Shown: piece by piece, positions 1-5,507 of the stretch | How the letters are laid out: every line of letters starts with the position of its first letter | How positions within the stretch are numbered: the first letter of the stretch is position 1 | Source of the DNA: an uncultured Methylococcaceae bacterium | Lineage (GTDB): Bacteria > Pseudomonadota > Gammaproteobacteria > Methylococcales > Methylomonadaceae | Assembly: GCA_903903365.1 (NCBI GenBank) | Contig: CAIUYS010000671.1 | Span: forward strand, 1 to 5,546 | Direction of reading: 5' to 3' | Length of the DNA: 5,546 nucleotides | Notes under the pieces: model-generated | Database searches by the model: none | What the model saw: only the letters and a program-made list of their open reading frames with translations | What the model was told of the DNA's origin: nothing | Made by a program: the position numbers and the translations under genes

Positions 1-49
1 CTAAAACCACGCTCCACAAACTACAATCACTCCATTTTCAGCCAGTTAT

Positions 50-69
50 GGCGTGGCGTGGCGTGGCGT
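50..69. repeat. Pentanucleotide tandem repeat, four GGCGT units
   Basis: Four exact consecutive copies of GGCGT occupy this position in an otherwise AT-rich intergenic stretch. No supported gene reads through it. Short tandem arrays of this type can change copy number by slippage; whether this one does cannot be seen from a single sequence. Confidence 0.8.
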
Positions 70-299
70 TAAGAGTTTATTTTGTTTCTTTATCAATAGC
101 CAATAAAATATAAGAAACTGCATTATACTTTTTACTCTTGAGCATTTCGCAAACAAAAATAAGAGGATAAGGCATTGCAAAATTGCATGATCAAGATTTA
201 ACCAGGCAATAGTCTTGTGATTTACTTGAGTTGCGAAGCCGGAGCATTCGACCAATATGGAGCTTTAGAACCAGCACAACATAAGGAGCAACACAGCGC

Positions 300-376
300 G
301 GATGGGTAGAGGCGATAGCAGAAACCCATCATAATGGATTCCTTATGCGATGGGTTTCGCACTGCTCTACCCATCC
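300..376. repeat. Paired REP-like palindrome (BIME-like)
   Basis: Two arms, 300-330 and 349-376, are inverted copies of one another, differing by a 3-base length change and a few bases in the centre. They are separated by 18 bases. Each arm carries GATGGGT near one end and ACCCATC at the other, so each can also fold alone. A pair of head-to-head palindromic units is the organisation of bacterial interspersed mosaic elements (REP/BIME). I recall GATGGGT...ACCCATC units as common intergenic repeats in methanotroph genomes, but family membership was not checked. It could form a large cruciform or a stable RNA hairpin. Confidence 0.75.
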
Positions 377-489
377 TACTACTTTTGGCTATCAACGGGC
401 TACAAAAAAGATTTATCGTTAGGTTCATGCCGGTTGGTTTACTAAAATCTACTTGCGGCTATAGGTGAGGAACCAGACACCCAGATAGT

Positions 490-506
490 GGTGCGCATCG
501 CGCACC
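490..506. repeat. 17-bp REP-like palindrome, copy A
   Basis: The 7-base arms GGTGCGC and GCGCACC surround the loop ATC, giving a GC-rich perfect hairpin in AT-rich surroundings. It is the exact reverse complement of the element at 592-608, so the two form an inverted pair 85 bases apart. No U-tract follows on either strand, and a terminator role is not supported. Confidence 0.75.
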
Positions 507-591
507 TAAAACCGCATCCACTAAACTTGCATTACAATCTATTATTTTTCTACCTGTAGCGTAATTAGGACTCTTTCTTTGGCATGGCTGT

Positions 592-608
592 GGTGCGCGA
601 TGCGCACC
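592..608. repeat. 17-bp REP-like palindrome, copy B (inverted)
   Basis: The arms GGTGCGC and GCGCACC surround the loop GAT. This is the exact reverse complement of copy A at 490-506. The flanks are partly related too: the bases just outside (CTAC here, and TAGT before copy A) are similar when one copy is inverted. A chance open frame beginning at 584 reads through this repeat and should not be taken as a gene. Confidence 0.75.
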
Positions 609-712
609 CTACTCAGCTAAACAGTAGTATTGCGAAACTTGGCGGGTGTTATTTATTGCGAGTTACCCTAGTTTCGACTACCTACTTATGGCGGGACAAT
701 TTAAGGTTAAAT

Positions 713-767
713 CGTTCGCTGAGCGGAGTTGAAGCGGACAACTCGCTTCGACTCCGCTCAGCGAACG
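713..767. repeat. Long hairpin, 23-bp arms
   Basis: The arms 713-735 and 745-767 are inverted copies with one difference (position 730, a G-U pair in RNA), separated by 9 bases. The arms begin CGTTCGCTGAGCGGAG and end GCTTCGACTCCGCTCAGCG on the other side. I recall related GCTGAGCGGAGTCGAAG-type palindromes as widespread intergenic repeats in several bacterial phyla. No clear T-tract follows on the minus strand, and only a short TCTTTTG follows on the plus strand, so a dispersed palindrome fits better than a terminator. Confidence 0.8.
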
Positions 768-793
768 GTCTCTTTTGATGCTTTATCATTAAG

Positions 794-813
794 TTAACCG
801 TATTGACGGTTAA
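794..813. repeat. Small perfect hairpin
   Basis: TTAACCGT (794-801) and ACGGTTAA (806-813) form a perfect 8-bp stem around the loop ATTG. On the plus strand GCCTTTTTGTTTG follows, which resembles a weak intrinsic terminator, but no rightward gene lies upstream. It is more simply read as part of the nested inverted-repeat element spanning 672-851. Confidence 0.5.
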
Positions 814-873
814 GCCTTTTTGTTTGTCCCGTCTAAAGTTGATAGCCGTAAATTCTGACTTATGAAAACAACT

Positions 874-913
874 AAAAAACCAATACCAGGCAGTGGCCGT
901 CTCAAAATTGGTT
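874..913 (-). terminator. Possible intrinsic terminator after trmL
   Basis: Read leftward, AACCAAT (913-907) and ATTGGTT (884-878) form a 7-bp stem. The loop holds a small GGC/GCC hairpin (896-898 with 889-891), and the stem runs into a tract of six T's (879-874), two of them within the stem. It starts about 60 bases after the trmL stop, a suitable place to end the glgP-trmL transcript. The stem is modest and a competing TTGGTT/AACCAA pairing (931-926 with 913-908) exists, so this is a suggestion only. Confidence 0.35.
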
Positions 914-973
914 GCCGAATTTTTTAACCAACGTGGAAATTTAATTGCACTTGTGGAGACCACGCAATAATAA

Positions 974-1444
974 CTACTTGATCAACGCACCCGCAAAAGA
1001 CAATTGTCGCCAGGCTTCATATAAGACAATGGCAACCGTATTAGATAAATTAAGGCTTCGACTTTCTGGCTGCATAGGCAGATACAAACAGCGGTCGGCA
1101 CCCAACTCCGCCAAAATACTTTCAGGGATACCACGGGTTTCAGGGCCAAATAAAAAAGCATCTCCCGCCCTAAAAACCACGTCACTGACTATTTGCTTGC
1201 CTTTGGTCGTCAAGGCAAAAATTCGTTCAGGGTTAACCGTTTCAATAAAAGCGCTTAACGAGGCATGCTCTTTAACCGCCACCCATTCATGATAATCCAA
1301 TCCTGCCCTGCGTAATTTTTTATCATCCAGTTCAAAACCCAACGGTTTGATTAAATGCAATTGCGTCCCTGCATTTGCACACAAACGGATAATATTACCC
1401 GTATTAGCCGGTATTTCCGGCTCAAACAAAACAATATGAAACAT
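974..1444 (-). CDS. trmL: tRNA (cytidine(34)-2'-O)-methyltransferase TrmL
   Basis: Product of 156 residues, practically the length of E. coli TrmL (YibK, 157). In this SPOUT family the enzyme uses S-adenosylmethionine to methylate the wobble-position 2'-OH of tRNA-Leu(CAA) and tRNA-Leu(cmnm5UAA) in the cytoplasm, usually as a dimer with a trefoil-knot cofactor site. The diagnostic motifs are all present: NTGNIIRLCANAG (residues 14-26), RRAGLDYHEW (45-54), GPETRG (100-105) and the C-terminal knot segment SRSLNLSNTVAIVLYEAW (128-145). The ATG at 1444 gives the standard MxxIVLFEPEIPANTGN start; no strong Shine-Dalgarno precedes it. The start lies 9 bases after the glgP stop, so translation may depend on co-transcription or coupling with glgP. 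The stop is TAG. Complete and without visible damage. Confidence 0.96.
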   Translation of the reverse strand: MFHIVLFEPEIPANTGNIIRLCANAGTQLHLIKPLGFELDDKKLRRAGLDYHEWVAVKEHASLSAFIETVNPERIFALTTKGKQIVSDVVFRAGDAFLFGPETRGIPESILAELGADRCLYLPMQPESRSLNLSNTVAIVLYEAWRQLSFAGALIK

Positions 1445-1453
1445 TATTAGCGG

Positions 1454-3955
1454 CTATTTAGCAACATCAACCGGCGTCAACTTCCACAACTCGTTATTGT
1501 ATTCGGCAATGGTTCTATCAGTAGAAAACTTGCCGCTGTTGGCGCAATTTATAATACTCATTTTTGTCCAACGGTCTTTATCTTGATAAGCCGCTTCCAC
1601 CCGTTTTTGCGCATCAACAAAACTACGGAAATCGGCAATAGTCACCCACGGATCATGCGGACTTTTCATTGAGTCAATAACACTGTCAAAAAGACCTGGC
1701 TCAAACTGATTAAAATGTCCGGACTCCAACAGATTAATCACGCGTTGCAAATCTTCATCCTGACTGATAATGGCAGCCGGATCATAATGATCACGCAAAT
1801 TTTCAACCTGATCTTCAGTCAACCCAAACAGGAAAAAATTGTCATCGCCGACTTCTTCACGAATTTCAATATTCGCCCCATCCAGCGTCCCGATAGTCAA
1901 CGCACCATTCATCATAAACTTCATATTACCGGTGCCTGACGCTTCTTTTCCGGCTGTTGAAATTTGCTCGGAAAGATCCGCACCCGGGCAAATTTTCTCC
2001 ATCGCCGAGACACGATAATTGGGCAGAAAAACCAGTTTCAACTTGTTACCGACATCAGGATCATGATTAATCACATGGGAAACATTATTAATCAACTTGA
2101 TGATTTTTTTCGCCATGTGATAGCCGGGGGCCGCTTTACCGCCAATCAATACACAACGATCCGTCCAGTTTTCGGTGTCGCCACGCTTGATACGGTCATA
2201 AAGATGAATAACATGCAGCACGTTTAATAATTGGCGCTTGTATTCATGAATACGCTTAACCTGCACATCAAACAAGGCATTAACATTCAAGTCAACACCC
2301 AACTCCTGCTTTTTAAAATCAATCAGCTTTTGCTTTGCAGCTTGTTGAACTTCATACCAGCGCTTGCAAAACGCTTTATCATCAACATAAAGTTCCAATT
2401 TTTTTAATAACGACAAATCCGTTAACCAACCATCACCAATGGTCACGGTTATTAACTCGGCCAACTCAGGATTACAGGCAGCCAACCAACGACGGGGGGT
2501 AACGCCATTGGTTTTATTATTAAATTTTTCCGGCCACAATTGATAAAAATCATGAAACAAACCTTGCTGCAACAATTTGGAATGTAATTCTGCAACCCCA
2601 TTGACCGAGTAACTGCCCACTATGGCCAAATAAGCCATCCTTACATGTTGTTGATCACCTTCTTCAATCAACGACATACGCGCTATGCGAGCTTTGTCAC
2701 CTGGCCAGTGAGCTGATACTTCTGCCAGAAAACGGGCGTTAATCTCAAAAATAATCTCCATCAAGCGAGGTAATAACTGCTTAAAAAGATCAACTGACCA
2801 ACGCTCCAAGGCTTCCGGCAACAGAGTATGGTTGGTATAAGCCATAGTATTACGGGTAATTGCCCAAGCGTCATCCCAAGGCATCTCATGATTATCCAAC
2901 AACAAGCGCATGAGTTCTGCAACGGCAATACTGGGGTGGGTGTCGTTTAATTGAAAGCAGTTTTTAGCGGCAAAGTTAGAAAAGTTATTACCATGCCGAC
3001 CGATCCAAACCTCAAGTACATCCTGCAAACTGGCAGAAGCCAGCAAATATTGTTGTTGCAGACGTAATGCCTTACCGTTTTCATTGGCATCATTGGGATA
3101 CAGCACCATGGTTATATTTTCGGCGGTATTTTTTGCCGCAACCGATTCAGCATAATCGCCTGCATTAAACTCTTGCAAATCAAATTCTTCAGTTGCTGTG
3201 GCTTTCCATAAACGCAAGGTATTTACCGTTCCGTTTTGATAACCGGGAATCGCGGTATCAAAAGGGACTGCGAGTATATCGTGAGTATCTACCCAGCTAA
3301 CTCGTGTAATACCCTCTTTATCAATATGGCGTTCGGTGTGGCCGCCAAATTTAATACGCTGCTTGTACTCAAGGCGCTCAATTTCCCAAACATTACCATT
3401 ACGAAGCCAATGATCAGGTTCTTCCACCTGTTCGCCATTAACAATAGTCTGGGAGAACATGCCATATTCATAACGTAAGCCATAACCGGTTACCGGCAAT
3501 TGCAAGGTTGCGCAACTATCAATAAAACAAGCCGCCAACCGACCCAAACCACCATTACCAAGCCCCGCATCAGGCTCTGCGTCAATTAACTCTTCAATAT
3601 CAAGCCCCAAATCATACATGGCTTGTGAAACGATATCATTAACGCCCAGATTTAACATGGCATTGCTGAGTGTCCGTCCCATTAAAAACTCCATAGACAA
3701 ATAATAGGCTCTTTTGCAATCCTGTTTTTTGTAAGCGTTATAGGTTTTTTTCCAGCGCTCTGTCAGCCGGTCTCTAATAACCATCGACAACGCTTCATAA
3801 ATATAATGAACCGATCGACAGTTTTCATCCCTACCCAGTCGATGACCGTAATAGCGCTTGAAATCGGCTTCTATATCTTTTAAATCAATGCCTAAATCTG
3901 GAAGTGTCGTAATTGAAAATATGGGTTGGCTTTTTTTTAAACGTCTATGTGGCAT
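1454..3955 (-). CDS. glgP: Glycogen/starch/alpha-glucan phosphorylase
   Basis: Product of 833 residues, near the family's usual 800-850. It is a cytoplasmic, pyridoxal-phosphate-dependent GT35 enzyme that phosphorolyses alpha-1,4-glucan ends to glucose-1-phosphate. Visible landmarks are YLSMEFLMGR (85-94), the glycine-rich GLGNGGLGRLAA (131-142), NDTHPS (337-342), TNHTLLPEALE (374-384, with the active-site His at 376), QVKRIHEYKRQLLN (565-578, phosphate-site Arg568 and Lys573) and EASGTGNMKFMMNG (671-684), with Lys679 as the PLP lysine. These lie one residue before their rabbit muscle phosphorylase counterparts. The N-terminus lacks the muscle-type regulatory phosphoserine segment. The ATG at 3955 is chosen because the next Met (57) would remove conserved sequence; its ribosome site is weak. 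trmL follows after 9 bases. No glgA, glgB, glgC or malQ lies nearby. MalP-type substrate preference cannot be excluded. Confidence 0.97.
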   Translation of the reverse strand: MPHRRLKKSQPIFSITTLPDLGIDLKDIEADFKRYYGHRLGRDENCRSVHYIYEALSMVIRDRLTERWKKTYNAYKKQDCKRAYYLSMEFLMGRTLSNAMLNLGVNDIVSQAMYDLGLDIEELIDAEPDAGLGNGGLGRLAACFIDSCATLQLPVTGYGLRYEYGMFSQTIVNGEQVEEPDHWLRNGNVWEIERLEYKQRIKFGGHTERHIDKEGITRVSWVDTHDILAVPFDTAIPGYQNGTVNTLRLWKATATEEFDLQEFNAGDYAESVAAKNTAENITMVLYPNDANENGKALRLQQQYLLASASLQDVLEVWIGRHGNNFSNFAAKNCFQLNDTHPSIAVAELMRLLLDNHEMPWDDAWAITRNTMAYTNHTLLPEALERWSVDLFKQLLPRLMEIIFEINARFLAEVSAHWPGDKARIARMSLIEEGDQQHVRMAYLAIVGSYSVNGVAELHSKLLQQGLFHDFYQLWPEKFNNKTNGVTPRRWLAACNPELAELITVTIGDGWLTDLSLLKKLELYVDDKAFCKRWYEVQQAAKQKLIDFKKQELGVDLNVNALFDVQVKRIHEYKRQLLNVLHVIHLYDRIKRGDTENWTDRCVLIGGKAAPGYHMAKKIIKLINNVSHVINHDPDVGNKLKLVFLPNYRVSAMEKICPGADLSEQISTAGKEASGTGNMKFMMNGALTIGTLDGANIEIREEVGDDNFFLFGLTEDQVENLRDHYDPAAIISQDEDLQRVINLLESGHFNQFEPGLFDSVIDSMKSPHDPWVTIADFRSFVDAQKRVEAAYQDKDRWTKMSIINCANSGKFSTDRTIAEYNNELWKLTPVDVAK

Positions 3956-4062
3956 AGTTTGATCACTGGATGAGTTAATATTTAATTACCTTAATTATTC
4001 TATCCTATTTGAACAGAAACATCGTCTTTAAGATGTACATTAAGAGTAATTCAAGAATTTAA

Positions 4063-4068
4063 AGTATA
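4063..4068 (-). promoter_or_regulatory. Weak candidate -10 for glgP
   Basis: Read leftward, TATACT matches the sigma-70 -10 consensus at five of six positions, about 108 bases before the glgP start. The hexamer 17 bases upstream is TTTATG, a poor -35, so recognition is uncertain. The 163-base gap between the DUF3301 stop and the glgP start is long enough for an independent promoter, and AT-rich DNA gives many chance matches. Confidence 0.2.
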
Positions 4069-4118
4069 AATTTTCGCCTGCGTGTCATAAATTTAAAAAC
4101 ATGTTTATGCCAATAAGG

Positions 4119-4451
4119 TTACCCCTCAAACTGGCCTGCTGATTCAATTCGATAAGGATCCATGTAAATAGATTCAACACGGCGCCCCAGCATTAGTACC
4201 GTCCCGTTATAGCGCTCATTACCGGTCGATGAAAACTCAAACACAAATGATCGCCGTAACTGAATTTTTCCCGACTTGTTCCGTTTCAGACCGATACCAA
4301 TTAAGGCAACATAGCCGTCCAACATCTGCACCTCCATCGTCAAACAATGGGCGATAGCGGTTCCCAGAGCAATTTCTTTGGCTTTTTGGGCATTAAACCA
4401 ATACCCGTAAGCAAAACCCATTAAGCATATTAAAATAATATCAGTTACCAT
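4119..4451 (-). CDS. DUF3301-type membrane-anchored protein, function unknown
   Basis: Product of 110 residues. Residues 3-19 (TDIILICLMGFAYGYWF) form one hydrophobic segment at the very N-terminus, probably an uncleaved membrane anchor. A soluble domain follows with A-K-E-I-A (24-28), a hydrophobic VQMLDGYVAL patch (41-50) and the conserved-looking stretches LRRSFVFEFSSTGNERYNG (65-83) and MLGRRVESIYMDPYRI (87-102). This pattern and length match what I know of the DUF3301 family, found mainly in Gammaproteobacteria and without an assigned role. I prefer the ATG at 4451; a TTG two codons upstream (4457) is in frame. Neither has an obvious Shine-Dalgarno. It points the same way as glgP, 163 bases ahead of it, and is divergent from the esterase. 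Co-transcription with glgP is possible but unproven. Confidence 0.8.
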   Translation of the reverse strand: MVTDIILICLMGFAYGYWFNAQKAKEIALGTAIAHCLTMEVQMLDGYVALIGIGLKRNKSGKIQLRRSFVFEFSSTGNERYNGTVLMLGRRVESIYMDPYRIESAGQFEG

Positions 4452-4473
4452 AGTCAAGAATTTGATATAAACA

Positions 4474-4492
4474 GCGACAGTCGCTTATTCTA
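4474..4492 (-). promoter_or_regulatory. Candidate promoter/leader hairpin of the DUF3301 gene
   Basis: Read leftward, TAGAAT (4492-4487) matches the -10 consensus at five of six positions and would start a transcript about 25-30 bases before the ATG at 4451. The -35 position is poor (TTTAGT). Just downstream lies the palindrome GCGACAGTCGC (4474-4484), five-base arms around one base, which could be a small hairpin near the 5' end or a protein-binding site. The evidence is motif resemblance only. Confidence 0.25.
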
Positions 4493-4547
4493 CCCATTTT
4501 TAGGATTTTACTAAACAAAGCATGTTGCGGATGCAAAATTGATAAAC

Positions 4548-4650
4548 CCACACGCGTCAAACCTCAGAAAGCGTGTGGCTTTAGTATCGCCCGGTTTTGG
4601 GGCGTTATAAATCCTGATCACCCTAATCGTAAGGCGCACTAGGGCGATCA
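4548..4650. other. Hairpin series in the divergent intergenic region
   Basis: Three inverted repeats follow each other. The first is CCACACGC (4548-4555) with GCGTGTGG (4571-4578), a perfect 8-bp stem. The second is CGCCC (4588-4592) with GGGCG (4600-4604). The third is TGATCACCCTA (4615-4625) with TAGGGCGATCA (4640-4650), an 11-position stem with one mismatch. They fill most of the region between the DUF3301 gene (minus) and the esterase (plus). The last stem ends 34 bases before the esterase ATG. They could be a structured esterase leader, dispersed palindromic repeats, or operator-type sites. I recognise no known riboswitch consensus here. Confidence 0.5.
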
Positions 4651-4671
4651 TTTGATGACTATATAGACTTT

Positions 4672-4695
4672 ATGGAAAACACCTATGCATTCTAA
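4672..4695 (+). other. Seven-codon ORF overlapping the esterase start
   Basis: ATG at 4672 opens a frame encoding MENTYAF and stops at TAA (4693-4695), inside the first codons of the esterase in another frame. A GGA at 4674-4676 lies 8 bases before the esterase ATG at 4685 and is its best ribosome-binding candidate, so this mini-ORF overlaps both that site and the start codon. Such an arrangement can couple or modulate translation, but a frame this short arises easily by chance. Confidence 0.2.
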
Positions 4696-5359
4696 ACTTG
4701 GAACAATTGAAATTCAGCCTACCTCAGCGCACCATTATTCGGTAATATGGCTGCATGGCTTAGGTGCGGACGGGCACGATTTTGAAGGTATTATTCCCCA
4801 ACTGCAATTAAACGCAGAAGCCAACATCCACTTTATTTTTCCCAATGCACCCATTCAAGCTGTCACCATTAATGGCGGCATGGAAATGCGTGCCTGGTAC
4901 GATATTCTGGAAATGTCACTGGAGCGTAAAGTTGATATAGCGGGAATTTACCAATCAGCGACACTGCTAGAGCAACTGATTAAGCAGGAAATGGCTAAAG
5001 GCATCTCGTCTGAACATATTTTACTGGCCGGATTTTCTCAAGGCGGCGTCATTGCGCTTCATGTCGGGCTAAACTTTCCTTATAAACTGGCTGGAATTGT
5101 AGCGCTTTCGACTTACTTCCCGACCCTTGACTCCTTAAAAACCGAACCTTCAATAGCCAATCAATCCACCCCGATATTTATGGCCCACGGCATACTGGAT
5201 TCGGTGGTTGATGTGGAATCAGGCAAAGCCGTATTTAATACCCTTAATAGCTTGGAATATAACATTGAATGGCATGACTACCTGATGTCACATTCGGTTT
5301 GCATTGAAGAAATAGGCCATATTTCAACGTTCATTAATGGCATTTTCAGTAAACGCTGA
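4685..5359 (+). CDS. Carboxylesterase/acyl-protein thioesterase-like alpha/beta hydrolase
   Basis: Product of 224 residues, the usual size for the Abhydrolase_2 family that includes Pseudomonas carboxylesterase II and eukaryotic acyl-protein thioesterase APT1. It would hydrolyse short- to medium-chain carboxylic esters or thioesters in the cytoplasm; no signal peptide is visible. Motifs in order: the oxyanion-loop HGLGADG (24-30), FPNAP (52-56), MRAWYDI (68-74), nucleophile elbow GFSQGG (116-121) with Ser118, AHGILDSVVD (167-176) with Asp172, and MSHSVCIEEI (201-210) with His203. The Ser-Asp-His triad spacing agrees with APT1. ATG 4685 gives the normal N-terminus; GGA eight bases upstream is a plausible ribosome site. 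The gene is alone on this strand and divergent from the DUF3301 gene. The natural substrate cannot be told from sequence. Confidence 0.92.
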   Translation: MHSKLGTIEIQPTSAHHYSVIWLHGLGADGHDFEGIIPQLQLNAEANIHFIFPNAPIQAVTINGGMEMRAWYDILEMSLERKVDIAGIYQSATLLEQLIKQEMAKGISSEHILLAGFSQGGVIALHVGLNFPYKLAGIVALSTYFPTLDSLKTEPSIANQSTPIFMAHGILDSVVDVESGKAVFNTLNSLEYNIEWHDYLMSHSVCIEEIGHISTFINGIFSKR

Positions 5360-5398
5360 TAAAAAAATAACGACTCAACAGAGGCCTGCTTCAAAAAT

Positions 5399-5441
5399 AG
5401 AACACAGATGACACTGATTGAACGGGTTTCAACGGATTTTT
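5399..5441. repeat. Possible remnant of an ACACAGAT-type dispersed repeat
   Basis: The stretch reads AACACAGATGACACTGATTG followed by an ACGGGTTTCAACGGATTTTT-like run. It resembles a family of low-complexity direct repeats (CACAGAT, ACACTGATT, AACGG twice) that I recall scattered in many bacterial genomes, often near GxxExxY-type genes. No such gene is within the window. The assignment is from memory and uncertain. Confidence 0.3.
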
Positions 5442-5466
5442 GGGCATCCTACATAGAAGCCCAAAA
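5438..5466. terminator. Possible terminator-like hairpin after the esterase
   Basis: TTTTGGGC (5438-5445) pairs with GCCCAAAA (5459-5466), an 8-bp stem with a 13-base loop, 79 bases past the esterase stop. On the plus strand the nearest T-run (5478-5483) is about eleven bases further on, too far for a textbook terminator. A weaker overlapping pairing, AAAAGT (5463-5468) with ACTTTT (5475-5480), runs directly into the T's and competes for the same A's. Either could end the esterase transcript. Confidence 0.3.
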
Positions 5467-5470
5467 GTAG

Positions 5471-5501
5471 TTGACACTTTTTTATCATAAAAAAATATTA
5501 A
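5471..5501 (+). promoter_or_regulatory. Candidate rightward sigma-70 promoter
   Basis: A perfect -35 hexamer TTGACA (5471-5476) is followed after 19 bases by TATTAA (5496-5501), four of six to the -10 consensus. It points out of the window, so its target gene cannot be seen, and the transcript would begin within or just before the palindrome at 5508-5546. The spacer is longer than the optimal 17, and the surrounding DNA is AT-rich, so it may be a chance match. Confidence 0.25.
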
Positions 5502-5507
5502 TAATCT

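Larger units (their letters stand above)
672..851. mobile_element. Putative MITE-like element with nested inverted repeats
   Basis: The outer ends are imperfect inverted repeats: 672-699 matches the reverse complement of 824-851 at 22 of 28 positions by my hand alignment, including a perfect inner block CGGGACAA (692-699) facing TTGTCCCG (824-831). Further inward both sides carry a related AAGG-TTAA motif. Inside are a long hairpin (713-767) and a smaller one (794-813). The element has no coding capacity. Size (about 180 bp), terminal inverted repeats and strong internal structure fit a miniature inverted-repeat transposable element or a composite palindromic repeat. Exact ends and any target-site duplication could not be determined. 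Confidence 0.4.
1..973. other. Gene-free repeat-rich intergenic region
   Basis: No open frame here looks like a real gene. The longest (46-255 minus, 222-428 minus, 584-778 plus, 682-963 minus) have no recognisable family, and most run straight through the palindromic repeats listed separately, which is typical of chance frames in repeat DNA. The stretch contains a GGCGT tandem repeat, a double REP-like palindrome, a pair of inverted 17-bp palindromes, a MITE-like nested inverted repeat and a possible terminator for the leftward trmL transcript. Positions 380-480 and 510-590 show nothing I can interpret. No partial gene enters from the left edge. Confidence 0.75.

Noticed and set aside
46..255. 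Minus-strand open frame of 69 codons with a hydrophobic middle
   Set aside because: It runs into the GGCGT tandem repeat, resembles no family I know, and has no clear ribosome site. AT-rich non-coding DNA gives such hydrophobic frames by chance.
222..428. Minus-strand open frame of 68 codons
   Set aside because: It reads straight through the 300-376 palindrome pair, so its sequence is explained by the repeat.
300..608. CRISPR array
   Set aside because: The repeats are inverted pairs of two unrelated families, not regularly spaced direct repeats, and no cas gene is present.
713..767. Strong hairpin as the terminator of the trmL transcript
   Set aside because: There is no T-tract after it in the leftward direction, and it lies over 200 bases past the trmL stop. 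A dispersed palindrome explains it better.
584..778. Plus-strand open frame of 64 codons
   Set aside because: It crosses the 592-608 palindrome and the whole 713-767 hairpin; its composition reflects those repeats.
682..963. Minus-strand open frame of 93 codons downstream of trmL
   Set aside because: It spans the nested inverted-repeat element and its core hairpin, has no recognisable domain, and covers the likely trmL terminator. A transposase remnant was considered, but no transposase motif is visible.
945..1292. Plus-strand open frame opposite trmL
   Set aside because: It is antisense to the well-conserved trmL and its protein resembles nothing known.
3236..3483. Overlapping open frames within glgP on both strands
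   Set aside because: They are shadows of the intact glgP frame, which carries all family motifs.
4049..4054. TTGAAT (minus strand) as a glgP -35
   Set aside because: The hexamer 17 bases downstream, TTAAAG, matches the -10 consensus at only three positions.
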